Shown: positions 1 through 5,126 of the stretch, in pieces
Layout: the number at the start of each line of letters is the position of its first letter
Numbering within the stretch: the stretch's first letter is position 1
DNA from: Pseudoxanthomonas sp.
GTDB taxonomy: Bacteria; Pseudomonadota; Gammaproteobacteria; Xanthomonadales; Xanthomonadaceae
Length of the DNA: 5,126 nucleotides
Direction: 5' to 3'
NCBI GenBank assembly: GCA_026785795.1
Contig: JAJAZJ010000320.1
Location: 1 to 5,126 of the forward strand
Position numbers and translations under genes: made by a program
The notes under the pieces: model-generated
What the model saw: the letters and a program-made list of their open reading frames with translations, nothing else
The model's database searches: none
Told to the model about the DNA's origin: nothing

Positions 1-527
1 AGGCCAGCGGTCCCGGACTCGAGCGCGCGCAGCATGATCCCGTGGCCGGGAAGAATGAAACCGCCGAGGAAACACCCGCCGGCGTCCACGGCTTCGACCG
101 TGACCGCCGTGCCGACCATGACAACCACCAGTGGCCGGTCCTGCCCCTGCCCCCGCCCCTGTCCTTGCGCCTGCATCCGGTGCCAGGCCCCGATCATGGC
201 CACCCACCGGTCGGCTCCGAGCCGCGAAGGATGGTCATATCCGTTGGTCAATCCCCCTTCAGCCAGCCCCGGCACGACCCACTGGGCCGGCAGGTCCCAG
301 AGTTCGAGCAGGTGTTCCTCGACCCGGCGGCGGATCGCATCGGCGGCGACGATGCAACCCAGCATCCGGTCCGGAGCGCGCAATGCGGCCCAGTCCTGCT
401 CGGGCAGCCGATCGATGTTCTCAAGGAATTCGGCGCCTTGGGACAGCACTGTCGCGCCCGGTGTGGCAGCGTCGTACACGGCCCACTTCAGGCGGGTGTT
501 GCCGACATCGATGGCGAGGAACGACAT
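1..527 (-). CDS. coaX: Type III pantothenate kinase CoaX, N-terminal 175 residues (3' end outside window)
   Basis: This cytoplasmic enzyme phosphorylates pantothenate with ATP, the first step of coenzyme A synthesis. The visible protein carries the expected motifs in order: the N-terminal phosphate-binding [10 protein letters not shown] (residues 6-15, with D7), SRLGADRW (101-108, where D106 matches the family's catalytic Asp), VGTAVT (138-143) and GGFILPGHG (155-163). The family is usually about 240-260 residues long, so roughly the last third lies beyond the left edge. The ATG at 525-527 gives the standard N-terminus directly before the first motif; a weak AAGAG lies just upstream. The usual acidic residue before GTA is not present (MVGTA); from memory this form is common in Burkholderiales. 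A Gly/Gln-rich stretch (119-129) sits just before the GTA motif. The gene lies 54 bp downstream of the luxR-type gene on the same strand, so read-through is possible. Identification is firm. Confidence 0.95.
   Translation of the reverse strand, partial: MSFLAIDVGNTRLKWAVYDAATPGATVLSQGAEFLENIDRLPEQDWAALRAPDRMLGCIVAADAIRRRVEEHLLELWDLPAQWVVPGLAEGGLTNGYDHPSRLGADRWVAMIGAWHRMQAQGQGRGQGQDRPLVVVMVGTAVTVEAVDAGGCFLGGFILPGHGIMLRALESGTAG
141..173 (-). repeat. GGGCAG-like low-complexity tract inside coaX
   Basis: On the coding strand this 33-bp tract is built of G-rich triplets alternating with CAG/CAA/CGG. It encodes residues 119-129 ([11 protein letters not shown]). It falls in the linker between the GADR and GTA motifs, where length is probably tolerated. 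Such short repeats can expand or contract by replication slippage; a gain or loss of six bases would keep the frame. Confidence 0.6.
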
Positions 528-553
528 GGCTCTTGGTCTGCGTGCTTGCACGG

Positions 554-559
554 AATATA
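554..559 (-). promoter_or_regulatory. Possible -10 element for coaX
   Basis: On the minus strand TATATT (5 of 6 matches to TATAAT) lies 26 bp upstream of the coaX start codon, in the only AT-rich patch of the luxR-coaX gap. No good -35 hexamer stands at normal spacing; the nearest, CTGACC, is about 20 bp away and overlaps the luxR stop codon. It could give coaX a promoter independent of the quorum-sensing regulator. Weak evidence. Confidence 0.25.
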
Positions 560-581
560 ACCCTGCCACCGAAGCGGCCGG

Positions 582-1256
582 TCAGATCGCGCCGAGCCAG
601 CATGCCCGCTGGATCGCGGCCATCTTGTTGTCCACCTTCAGCTTGCCCATCGCGTTGGCCAGGTGGTAGTTGACGGTCCGTTCCGTGCATTTGAGCTGCA
701 GCGAACTTTCCCGCGCAGTCAGGCCTTCGAAAGCGAGGACCAGGCACTCTCGCTCCCGCGGGCTGAGCGTGGATCGAGCCTGGGCGATCGAGCGCTTCAC
801 CAAAGGCCAGATATTGAGCGCGGACCAGACCAGAGAAGCCGCTTCGGCCCGCTCGGTGAGTTCACGCGGACTGAACATGAAACACTCGTAGGCCCGGCCG
901 GCAGGCAACGAAAATTCGACCCGCACCACGGTCTGGTAGCCATGCGCCAGCCACAGTTGCCGCCACCGGCTGGCGCCGAGGTGGTCCGACTTCGCAATGT
1001 GTTGCCAGGCGACCAGCGGCGCGTCCGAATCGCGCCAGGGGGCGCCGAAGTCGCGGCTCTGGGCCAGCGCCTGACCCGCTTCGGCGAGCACCGGCGGATG
1101 CACCGCCACCAGTTGCCTGTCGTCCCTGCTCCCGAACGGATCGGGACCGAGAATGACGATGGCTTCCACCGAGAACTCTCGTAAGGCTCCGATCCAGTCG
1201 CTCAGGATGCCATCGAGGCTGACACTGTCAAAGTTAACAGGTACCCCCAGAGGCAT
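582..1256 (-). CDS. LuxR-family (solo) transcriptional regulator
   Basis: A 224-residue regulator with a C-terminal LuxR-type helix-turn-helix at about 163-223. The opening LSPRERECL, G178 and the recognition-helix segment TERTVNYHL (191-199) are typical. E168, L172 and G178 have the spacing of the three conserved DNA-binding-domain residues of LuxR proteins. The N-terminal ~150 residues have LuxR autoinducer-domain length and a recognisable late segment (about 100-130, LWLAHGYQTVVRVEF). However, the W-x3-Y and Asp-Pro signature of acyl-homoserine-lactone receptors is not evident, and the glycine usually in the 'sGvtvP' segment is missing. The ligand is therefore unknown, and there is no luxI gene here. 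The ATG at 1254-1256 is chosen because AAAGGGA lies 5 nt before it; an in-frame GTG at 1346 would overlap the divergent kinase's control region. It probably regulates the adjacent signalling genes. Family assignment is firm; targets are inferred. Confidence 0.88.
   Translation of the reverse strand: MPLGVPVNFDSVSLDGILSDWIGALREFSVEAIVILGPDPFGSRDDRQLVAVHPPVLAEAGQALAQSRDFGAPWRDSDAPLVAWQHIAKSDHLGASRWRQLWLAHGYQTVVRVEFSLPAGRAYECFMFSPRELTERAEAASLVWSALNIWPLVKRSIAQARSTLSPRERECLVLAFEGLTARESSLQLKCTERTVNYHLANAMGKLKVDNKMAAIQRACWLGAI
1225..1241. promoter_or_regulatory. Lux-box-like inverted repeat, second copy of the cqsA operator candidate
   Basis: On the plus strand the core is CTGTCAAAGTTAACAG, an imperfect dyad with 6 of 8 base pairs and CT-N12-AG spacing. 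With the following G it matches the minus-strand reading of the cqsA upstream dyad at 15 of 17 positions. It lies in codons 6-11 of the luxR-type gene and about 105 bp upstream of the divergent kinase start. It contains TTAACA (1234-1239), five of six matches to a -35 box, followed after 16 bp by TGTGAT (1256-1261). A kinase-operon promoter could therefore overlap it. Binding here could also block or tune luxR expression. Function is inferred. Confidence 0.5.
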
Positions 1257-1261
1257 GTGAT

Positions 1262-1291
1262 TCCCTTTCTGCCGCGGCTGAGACAATATCA
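1262..1291 (-). promoter_or_regulatory. Ribosome binding site and possible extended -10 promoter of the luxR-type gene
   Basis: AAAGGGA (minus strand, 1262-1268) stands 5 nt before the ATG and decides the start. Further upstream the minus strand reads TGATATTGT (1283-1291), resembling an extended -10 (TG-N-TATTGT). This would give a leader of roughly 20 nt. No convincing -35 box is visible. The ribosome binding site is well supported; the promoter is tentative. Confidence 0.45.
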
Positions 1292-1334
1292 CCATTCTTC
1301 GCCGCTCATCAGAGCGAACTGCAGGCCCCGGGGA

Positions 1335-1349
1335 AGAGGGAACCACTTG
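1335..1349 (+). promoter_or_regulatory. Strong ribosome binding site with TTG start codon for the kinase gene
   Basis: AGAGGG (1335-1340) followed by six bases and TTG (1347-1349) is the best initiation signal in this frame. The alternative GTG at 1257 abuts the divergent luxR start, and its nearest AGAGG is only 3 nt away. It would also add 30 residues that resemble translated intergenic DNA. The GTG at 1362 lacks an equally placed binding site. A TTG start often lowers translation and may keep receptor numbers low. Confidence 0.65.
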
Positions 1350-2648
1350 TCTTTGTTACGCGTGCTTTACGCCAGTCGAGCCGGACTGCTGCAGTCATGG
1401 GCTTCCAACGAAGTCGTGCGCCCGCTGCTCGTGCCGGTCTTGCATCCATCGCGATGGCGCATCCGCGCGCTCGGACTCTCGACCGCGGCCGGGCATCCGT
1501 TCTTCTACTGGGTCTGGGGCGAGCTGCTGCCGCAGCCCTACGAGAGCCTGGTGTTGCGCATGCTGATGGGTGCGCTGGGGCTGAGCCTGCTGGTGTTTCC
1601 GCGTTTCAGCGCAACACCCCCAAGCGCCTCGTCCGCGGCCATCTTCACCGCGATCTTCTGGATCACGCTGCCACTGTTTTTCTCTTTCATGTATTTTTGC
1701 AACGACGGCAACAAGGTCTGGCTGGCGAGCCTGGGGGCCATGTTCCTGATTTACTACCAGCTGACAGACTGGCGCATCGCCACGTTGGGAAGCATCTCGG
1801 GCGTGGCCTTCGGCTGGCTGCTGTTCAACGCCTTCGGCCCCGGCCTTCCCGAAATGTCCGCCACGCAGCAGTGGACCAACGCCGTCGTGATCGCCTTCAG
1901 CTGGTGGATGGGCCTGGTGCTCGGGATCTCGTCTTCCAACCTGCGGCGCGAGCAATTGAGCTACACGCTGGGTACGATGGGCATCATGGCGCACGAGTTG
2001 CGCACGCCGCTCGCCACCATGTCCCTGATCGGAGACGCGCTGCGCGCGGAGGCCCAGGAGTGCGTCGATCCGGCGTCACAGAAACTGGAAAAACTCGGGG
2101 TTCGACTCAATTCACTGGTGCGCAACATGAATCACCAGATCGACATGCAGATTGCGAATGCGCGCCTGATGCGGCTGCCACTGCACAAGGAGGCGCTCTC
2201 TGCCGCAGAACTGGTGCGCCAGGCGGTGGCCGAGTATCCCTACCGCAGCACCCGCGAACGCGAATGCGTGCAGGTGATGGTTCGGCGCGACTTCATCTTC
2301 AAGGGATCGCAGGCGCTGTTCACGCAGGGCATCGACAACCTGCTGAAGAACGCATTGCGCTCGCTGGCCGCGGCGACGACGGCCAGCCAGCCCGGCGACC
2401 TGCTGATCGAGGTCGGCATCTTGCGCAATCGGGGCCGCATCGTGGTGAACGACAACGGGGTGGGCATCGACACCGGCTTGCAGCCGCGCATCTTCGAGCC
2501 TTTCTTTTCGACCGACCGTGGCACCGGGCATGGCCTGGGGCTGGCATTTTGCGAACGGGTCGTCCAGAGCGCGCACGGGACAATTCGCGTCAAGTCCGAA
2601 GCTGCACGCGGCGCCATCTTCACCATTGAACTGCCCCTGCTGGCCTAA
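1347..2648 (+). CDS. cqsS: CqsS/LqsS-type membrane sensor histidine kinase (non-hybrid)
   Basis: A 433-residue inner-membrane kinase expected to sense an alpha-hydroxyketone autoinducer. The N-terminal ~195 residues hold about six hydrophobic segments (near 38-57, 68-84, 98-118, 124-140, 144-160, 178-195). Landmarks matching my memory of Vibrio cholerae CqsS are PQPYESLVLR (62-71) and LPLFFSFMYFCND (108-120). The kinase core follows: H-box AHELRTPLA with phospho-acceptor H216, N-box N331/N335, DNGVGID (369-375), FEPFFS (383-388) and GTGHGLGLAF (392-401). The protein ends right after the ATPase domain. Unlike V. cholerae CqsS it has no C-terminal receiver, so phosphate must pass to a separate protein, as for Legionella LqsS. 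The response regulator begins 42 bp downstream, and CqsA is encoded beyond it. A CAI-1/LAI-1-like ligand is inferred from context. Symbol assigned by family resemblance. Confidence 0.88.
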   Translation: MSLLRVLYASRAGLLQSWASNEVVRPLLVPVLHPSRWRIRALGLSTAAGHPFFYWVWGELLPQPYESLVLRMLMGALGLSLLVFPRFSATPPSASSAAIFTAIFWITLPLFFSFMYFCNDGNKVWLASLGAMFLIYYQLTDWRIATLGSISGVAFGWLLFNAFGPGLPEMSATQQWTNAVVIAFSWWMGLVLGISSSNLRREQLSYTLGTMGIMAHELRTPLATMSLIGDALRAEAQECVDPASQKLEKLGVRLNSLVRNMNHQIDMQIANARLMRLPLHKEALSAAELVRQAVAEYPYRSTRERECVQVMVRRDFIFKGSQALFTQGIDNLLKNALRSLAAATTASQPGDLLIEVGILRNRGRIVVNDNGVGIDTGLQPRIFEPFFSTDRGTGHGLGLAFCERVVQSAHGTIRVKSEAARGAIFTIELPLLA

Positions 2649-2690
2649 CACAATGAAAAGTCTCCCAGATTGCCGACTCCAGGAACCGCG

Positions 2691-3668
2691 ATGAGCTTTC
2701 CCCTTTTTCACCGGCCCGGCACCATCGTCTTTCTCGACGACGACCCGGACTATCTCGAAATGCTGGCGCTGGTGCTGCCACGGCACTGGCACGTGAAGCT
2801 GTTCATGCGGCCGGCGGAATGCATCAATCACCTGCAGCAGGAGCCGCCGTTCTGGGAGGCCGACGCCTGGAACCAGCAGCAGCTGATCACCGAGTGGCGT
2901 GAAGGAAAGGCGCTGATCCCACAGATCCTGACCTACTGGTCCAAGTACACCGAGCGTTATGCGTTGACCCGGGTCTGCGTGGTGGATTATTCGATGCCGG
3001 GGATGGATGGATTGCAGGCGCTGGGTGAACTGATGGACTGGCCGGGCGCGCGGGTGCTGCTGACCGGGCAGGCCGATGAGCAGGTGGCGGTGCGCGCGTT
3101 CAACCGCGGCCTGATCGACCAGTTCATCGCCAAGCAGACGCCGGACATCTCCCGTCGACTCATCGACGCGGTACAGCAGTTGCTGGCGACGCCCAATGCG
3201 AGGCATGAACAGACCTGGCGGGTCACGCTCAGCCCGGAGCAGAACGCGTTGCTACGCACCGCAGCCGCCAGCCGCGACCTGAAAGCGTTTGCGGCCAAGC
3301 ACTGGATCGAGTACGTCGTGATCGGGCAGCCGTTCGGGGTTCTGGGAATGGACAGCGCCGGCCGCGTGGGCTGGCTGCAGCTGGAAACGCGGGACGGACT
3401 GAAGTCGCTGGCTGAGCTCGCCGAGATCGAGGGGGTCGCGCCCTGGGGACTGGACGAGATCCGCACCGGACGCAAGCTGGCCGATCTCGAGTTGCGGCAA
3501 GCACTGGGCCGCAAGGGAGCCCCGCAGCTGACTGCGGCATTTCCGATCGGACAGGACGACTCGCTGATCGGCGCGCTGTTCGCAGTCGACCCGCCGCACG
3601 CGCCGGACGTGGTCAACAGCTATGCCAGCTGGCTTGGCCGCCAGGAGCAACGGGTCGTGCAGGGTTAA
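2691..3668 (+). CDS. LqsR-like atypical response regulator with uncharacterised C-terminal domain
   Basis: A 325-residue cytoplasmic partner of the upstream kinase. The receiver domain has the acidic cluster D16-D18 (FLDDDPD), phospho-acceptor D99 in VVDYSMPGMDG, T125 (LLTGQ) and K148 (IAKQ), so it looks phosphorylatable. The distance from the acidic cluster to D99 is about 82 residues, against about 41 in a typical receiver. This implies an extra ~40-residue Trp/Gln-rich segment around 50-92. The C-terminal half (about 175-325) shows no helix-turn-helix, GGDEF, EAL or HD-GYP motif that I can recognise. The ATG at 2691 is chosen for AGGAA 5 nt upstream; a TTG at 2670 would overlap that site. 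It is presumably cotranscribed with the kinase. I compare it to Legionella LqsR from context and architecture, not from a proven alignment. How it transmits output is unknown. Confidence 0.85.
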   Translation: MSFPLFHRPGTIVFLDDDPDYLEMLALVLPRHWHVKLFMRPAECINHLQQEPPFWEADAWNQQQLITEWREGKALIPQILTYWSKYTERYALTRVCVVDYSMPGMDGLQALGELMDWPGARVLLTGQADEQVAVRAFNRGLIDQFIAKQTPDISRRLIDAVQQLLATPNARHEQTWRVTLSPEQNALLRTAAASRDLKAFAAKHWIEYVVIGQPFGVLGMDSAGRVGWLQLETRDGLKSLAELAEIEGVAPWGLDEIRTGRKLADLELRQALGRKGAPQLTAAFPIGQDDSLIGALFAVDPPHAPDVVNSYASWLGRQEQRVVQG

Positions 3669-3681
3669 GAACTCGTTCGCG

Positions 3682-4923
3682 TCAGGCGAACTGCGTCCGG
3701 CTGCGGCGAGCGATCGGCCAGTCCCAGGGCCTCACCCGGCTTGCGACGGCTGCTGCAACGCACTCGACGTGGCTCAATTCGGCATCGGTCAAGCCCGCAT
3801 TCAGCGTCAGCCGCACCATTGCCCGGTTGCGGCTGGTGGCCGGAGCGCAGAACACTGCGCCGATGACGCCACCGGCCTCCAGTTCATCGCGCAGGGCCAG
3901 GGTGTCGAACTCCGCGCCGGCTTCCAGCGAGATGATCTGCTGGCTGCCCTGGTGGATCGGGTAACCCAGCGCTGCCAGGCTCGAGCGCAGCCGCTGGGTG
4001 TTCGCGGTCAGCTGCTGGCGCGCGCCATCGCTGCGCTTGATCACTTCCAGTGTGGCCCGAAGCCCGGCAACGTCGTGAGGCAGCAAGCATGAACTGAAGA
4101 TGCTGGGAAAGCTGTGGCACATGAGGTAGTTGCGCAATGCCTGGGGCATCGAGAAGAAGCCGGCGCGGCCGGCAAAGGCCTTGGCCAGGCTCGCGGTGAT
4201 GAAGTGCACGCGGTCGGTCAGTTCCAGCTGCGCGCAAAGGCCGGCGCCGGCGGGACCGTGGGTTCCCAGCGAGTGCGATTCGTCGACCAGGATCATCGAA
4301 CCACTGCGCTCGGCAGCTTCGACGATCTCCAGCAGGGGACACAGGGCCCCAGTCGTGCTGTAAACAGAGTCCACCACCACCAGGCCAGCGCCATGGCGCT
4401 GGGTCATTTTGGCGAGGTGTTGCGGATCGTTGTGGCGGAACGGGTAGACCGGTGCCTGCGCCGCGCGTGCGCCCTCCCACAGCGACATGTGGGCGAGGCT
4501 GTCCATGTAGACCGGCGTCTGCGCATCCGCGATGACCTGCAGCAGGCCGAGATTCGCCGTGTATCCGGACTGGCAGAGCAGGCCATCTTCGACACCGATC
4601 CAGTCGCACAGGGCGCGCTCCAGCTGCCAGGCCGCGTTGCCTTCCAGCTGGAACACTCCAGACTGCAAAACAAATTCCCGTTCGCTCTTGATGGCACCGA
4701 GCTGCGCCTGCACGATCTCCGGGTGCCCGGTCATCGACAGATAGTCGTTGCCGTCGAGGCGGACGTCGTTGCTCCTGGTGGCGCGGCCGTGGGTGACAAA
4801 CTTCCCGCCCCACTCATCGCGCAGTCGCGATGAGAACTCGGTCTCGATCCGCTGTCGCAGATGCGTTGAGAGTGTGGGGCGACGTAAGGCGGCGTGGGAA
4901 ACCGGGACCTGAAGAACTTCCAT
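3682..4923 (-). CDS. cqsA: CqsA/LqsA-family alpha-hydroxyketone autoinducer synthase
   Basis: A 413-residue PLP-dependent enzyme of the alpha-oxoamine synthase fold. In Vibrio, CqsA condenses an acyl-CoA with an amino-acid-derived C2 donor to make CAI-1-type signals; in Legionella, LqsA makes LAI-1. Visible landmarks include GNDYLSMTGHP (58-68), CQSGYTANLGLLQ (117-129), AHMSLWEGAR (144-153), VVDSVYSTTG (183-192), DESHSLGTHGPAGAGL (214-229, with cofactor-contacting D214 and H217) and TASLAKAFAGRAG (243-255). K248 is the Schiff-base lysine. AHMSLWEGAR and DESHSLGTHGP are, from memory, diagnostic of CqsA against the related KBL, BioF and HemA enzymes. V. cholerae CqsA is about 389 residues, so this one has modest N- and C-terminal extensions, the latter Arg/Trp-rich (396-413). 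The ATG at 4921-4923 is preceded by AGG and an upstream in-frame TGA. The gene converges on the response-regulator gene and has a perfect dyad upstream. High confidence in family; product chain length unknown. Confidence 0.95.
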   Translation of the reverse strand: MEVLQVPVSHAALRRPTLSTHLRQRIETEFSSRLRDEWGGKFVTHGRATRSNDVRLDGNDYLSMTGHPEIVQAQLGAIKSEREFVLQSGVFQLEGNAAWQLERALCDWIGVEDGLLCQSGYTANLGLLQVIADAQTPVYMDSLAHMSLWEGARAAQAPVYPFRHNDPQHLAKMTQRHGAGLVVVDSVYSTTGALCPLLEIVEAAERSGSMILVDESHSLGTHGPAGAGLCAQLELTDRVHFITASLAKAFAGRAGFFSMPQALRNYLMCHSFPSIFSSCLLPHDVAGLRATLEVIKRSDGARQQLTANTQRLRSSLAALGYPIHQGSQQIISLEAGAEFDTLALRDELEAGGVIGAVFCAPATSRNRAMVRLTLNAGLTDAELSHVECVAAAVASRVRPWDWPIARRSRTQFA

Positions 4924-5060
4924 GGAGCACCTGTGAAAGAGATGCCCTCATTGAAGTCCGAAACGAATTGTTGCGACGCTGACCCCCTGTCAACATTGAC
5001 AGGGGGTTTATGTCTCACGAAAGGTCTTTTGATACTGGTTGTAACGGCCGTAATGGACGC
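4924..5060. other. cqsA-secA intergenic region, 137 bp
   Basis: This non-coding gap must hold both the 3' end of the secA transcript and the cqsA promoter and leader. Apart from the dyad at 4982-5007, the only structure seen is a short palindromic core ACGGCCGT (5045-5052) just after the secA stop codon. No clear intrinsic terminator for secA is visible. Read-through from secA into cqsA is possible, since both are on the minus strand. Confidence 0.5.
4982..5007. promoter_or_regulatory. Perfect lux-box-like inverted repeat upstream of cqsA (operator candidate)
   Basis: Two perfect 12-bp arms (4982-4993 and 4996-5007) flank a 2-bp centre. The inner core on the minus strand is CTGTCAATGTTGACAG, with the CT-N12-AG spacing of lux/las boxes. 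It lies 59 bp upstream of the cqsA start codon, where a promoter operator is expected, and each arm contains a consensus -35 hexamer (TTGACA). For cqsA, AACAAT (4967-4972) follows at a short 15-bp spacing, so the basal promoter looks weak and may need an activator. The alternative is a secA terminator, but the minus strand has no T-run after the stem. The match at 1225-1241 favours an operator. Confidence 0.6.
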
Positions 5061-5126
5061 TCAAACCAGTTTGCCGTGGCACTGCTTGAACTTCTTGCCG
5101 CTGCCGCAGGGACATGGGTCGTTGCG
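5061..5126 (-). CDS. secA: Preprotein translocase ATPase SecA, C-terminal 21 residues (5' end outside window)
   Basis: The minus strand encodes RNDPCPCGSGKKFKQCHGKL plus a final Val before a TGA stop at 5061-5063. This is the SEC-C zinc-binding tail, C-x-C-x8-C-H, which in SecA contacts SecB and phospholipids at the membrane. The ending is almost identical to the Escherichia coli SecA C-terminus as I remember it. Other proteins carry SEC-C motifs, but the RNDPCPCGSGKK start and the stop just after HG-x-L are typical of SecA. The remaining ~880-900 residues lie beyond the right edge. It marks a housekeeping boundary of the quorum-sensing locus. Confidence 0.88.
   Translation of the reverse strand, partial: RNDPCPCGSGKKFKQCHGKLV

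Noticed and set aside
442..453. GACAG-CA-CTGTC dyad inside coaX as another regulator site
   Set aside because: Arm order and spacing differ from the two lux-box-like sites, and it lies well inside coding sequence.
565..578. UUCG-loop hairpin after the luxR stop codon as a terminator
   Set aside because: It has only five pairs including one G-U and is followed by AGGGTTAT rather than a T-run. It is more likely chance or a minor transcript structure.
42..673. Overlapping plus-strand open frames opposite coaX and the end of luxR
   Set aside because: The minus strand carries the unmistakable CoaX motifs. The plus-strand frames are low-complexity Pro/Arg/Ala-rich translations.
1257..1346. N-terminal extension of the kinase from a GTG at 1257
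   Set aside because: The nearest Shine-Dalgarno-like sequence is too close, the extension would abut the luxR start codon, and a much better signal precedes the TTG at 1347.
2112..3206. Long minus-strand open frame (364 codons) opposite the kinase and response-regulator genes
   Set aside because: It spans two genes with clear family motifs on the other strand and their intergenic gap. Its composition (rich in Gln, Arg, His, Pro) is typical of antisense frames in GC-rich DNA, and no domain is recognisable.
3675..3691. 6-bp hairpin (GTTCGC / GCGAAC) at the convergent gene ends as a terminator
   Set aside because: It is short, overlaps the cqsA stop codon and has no T-tract on either strand.
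4358..4367. CTGTAAACAG inside cqsA as a third operator
   Set aside because: The half-sites are too close together (not CT-N12-AG) and the site is internal to the gene.
4114..4833. Plus-strand open frame of 239 codons opposite cqsA
   Set aside because: It is an antisense frame fully inside the well-supported cqsA gene, with no recognisable motif.
4982..5007. Intrinsic terminator of secA
   Set aside because: The hairpin is strong, but on the secA (minus) strand the stem is followed by TCAGCG with no T-run. Only the plus strand has a short TTT, and no plus-strand gene ends there. The near-copy at 1225-1241 fits an operator better, though a terminator role is not excluded.

Overview
This is a GC-rich window, most likely from a betaproteobacterium of the order Burkholderiales (Comamonadaceae-like). 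The visible CoaX and SecA residues read like Burkholderiales proteins. That placement rests on remembered family sequences, not on a search.

Two housekeeping genes cut by the window edges flank the locus, both on the minus strand. On the left are the first 175 residues of type III pantothenate kinase (coaX, 1-527). On the right are the last 21 residues of SecA (5061-5126), with its zinc-binding Cys/His tail. Between them lies a compact quorum-sensing locus of the Vibrio Cqs / Legionella Lqs type: a LuxR-family regulator (582-1256, minus); a six-helix membrane histidine kinase of the CqsS/LqsS type (1347-2648, plus); an atypical response regulator (2691-3668, plus); and an alpha-hydroxyketone autoinducer synthase of the CqsA/LqsA family (3682-4923, minus). 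The regulator and kinase genes diverge from a 90-bp intergenic region. The kinase and response-regulator genes form a two-gene operon. This operon converges on the synthase gene with only 13 bp between stop codons.

Inferred working model: CqsA makes a diffusible alpha-hydroxyketone from an acyl-CoA. The membrane kinase senses it and changes phosphorylation of the response regulator. That regulator shows no recognisable DNA-binding domain, so the neighbouring LuxR-type protein is a good candidate for a DNA-binding component of the circuit.

The most notable non-coding signal is a pair of matching lux-box-like inverted repeats. A perfect 12-bp-arm dyad (4982-5007) lies 59 bp upstream of the cqsA start codon. 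A close copy (1225-1241) lies at the luxR 5' end, upstream of the divergent kinase operon. Read in the direction of cqsA and of the kinase gene respectively, the two agree at 15 of 17 positions, and both have CT-N12-AG spacing. This suggests one regulator controls signal synthesis and signal detection together. No RNA gene, CRISPR array or insertion sequence was seen.
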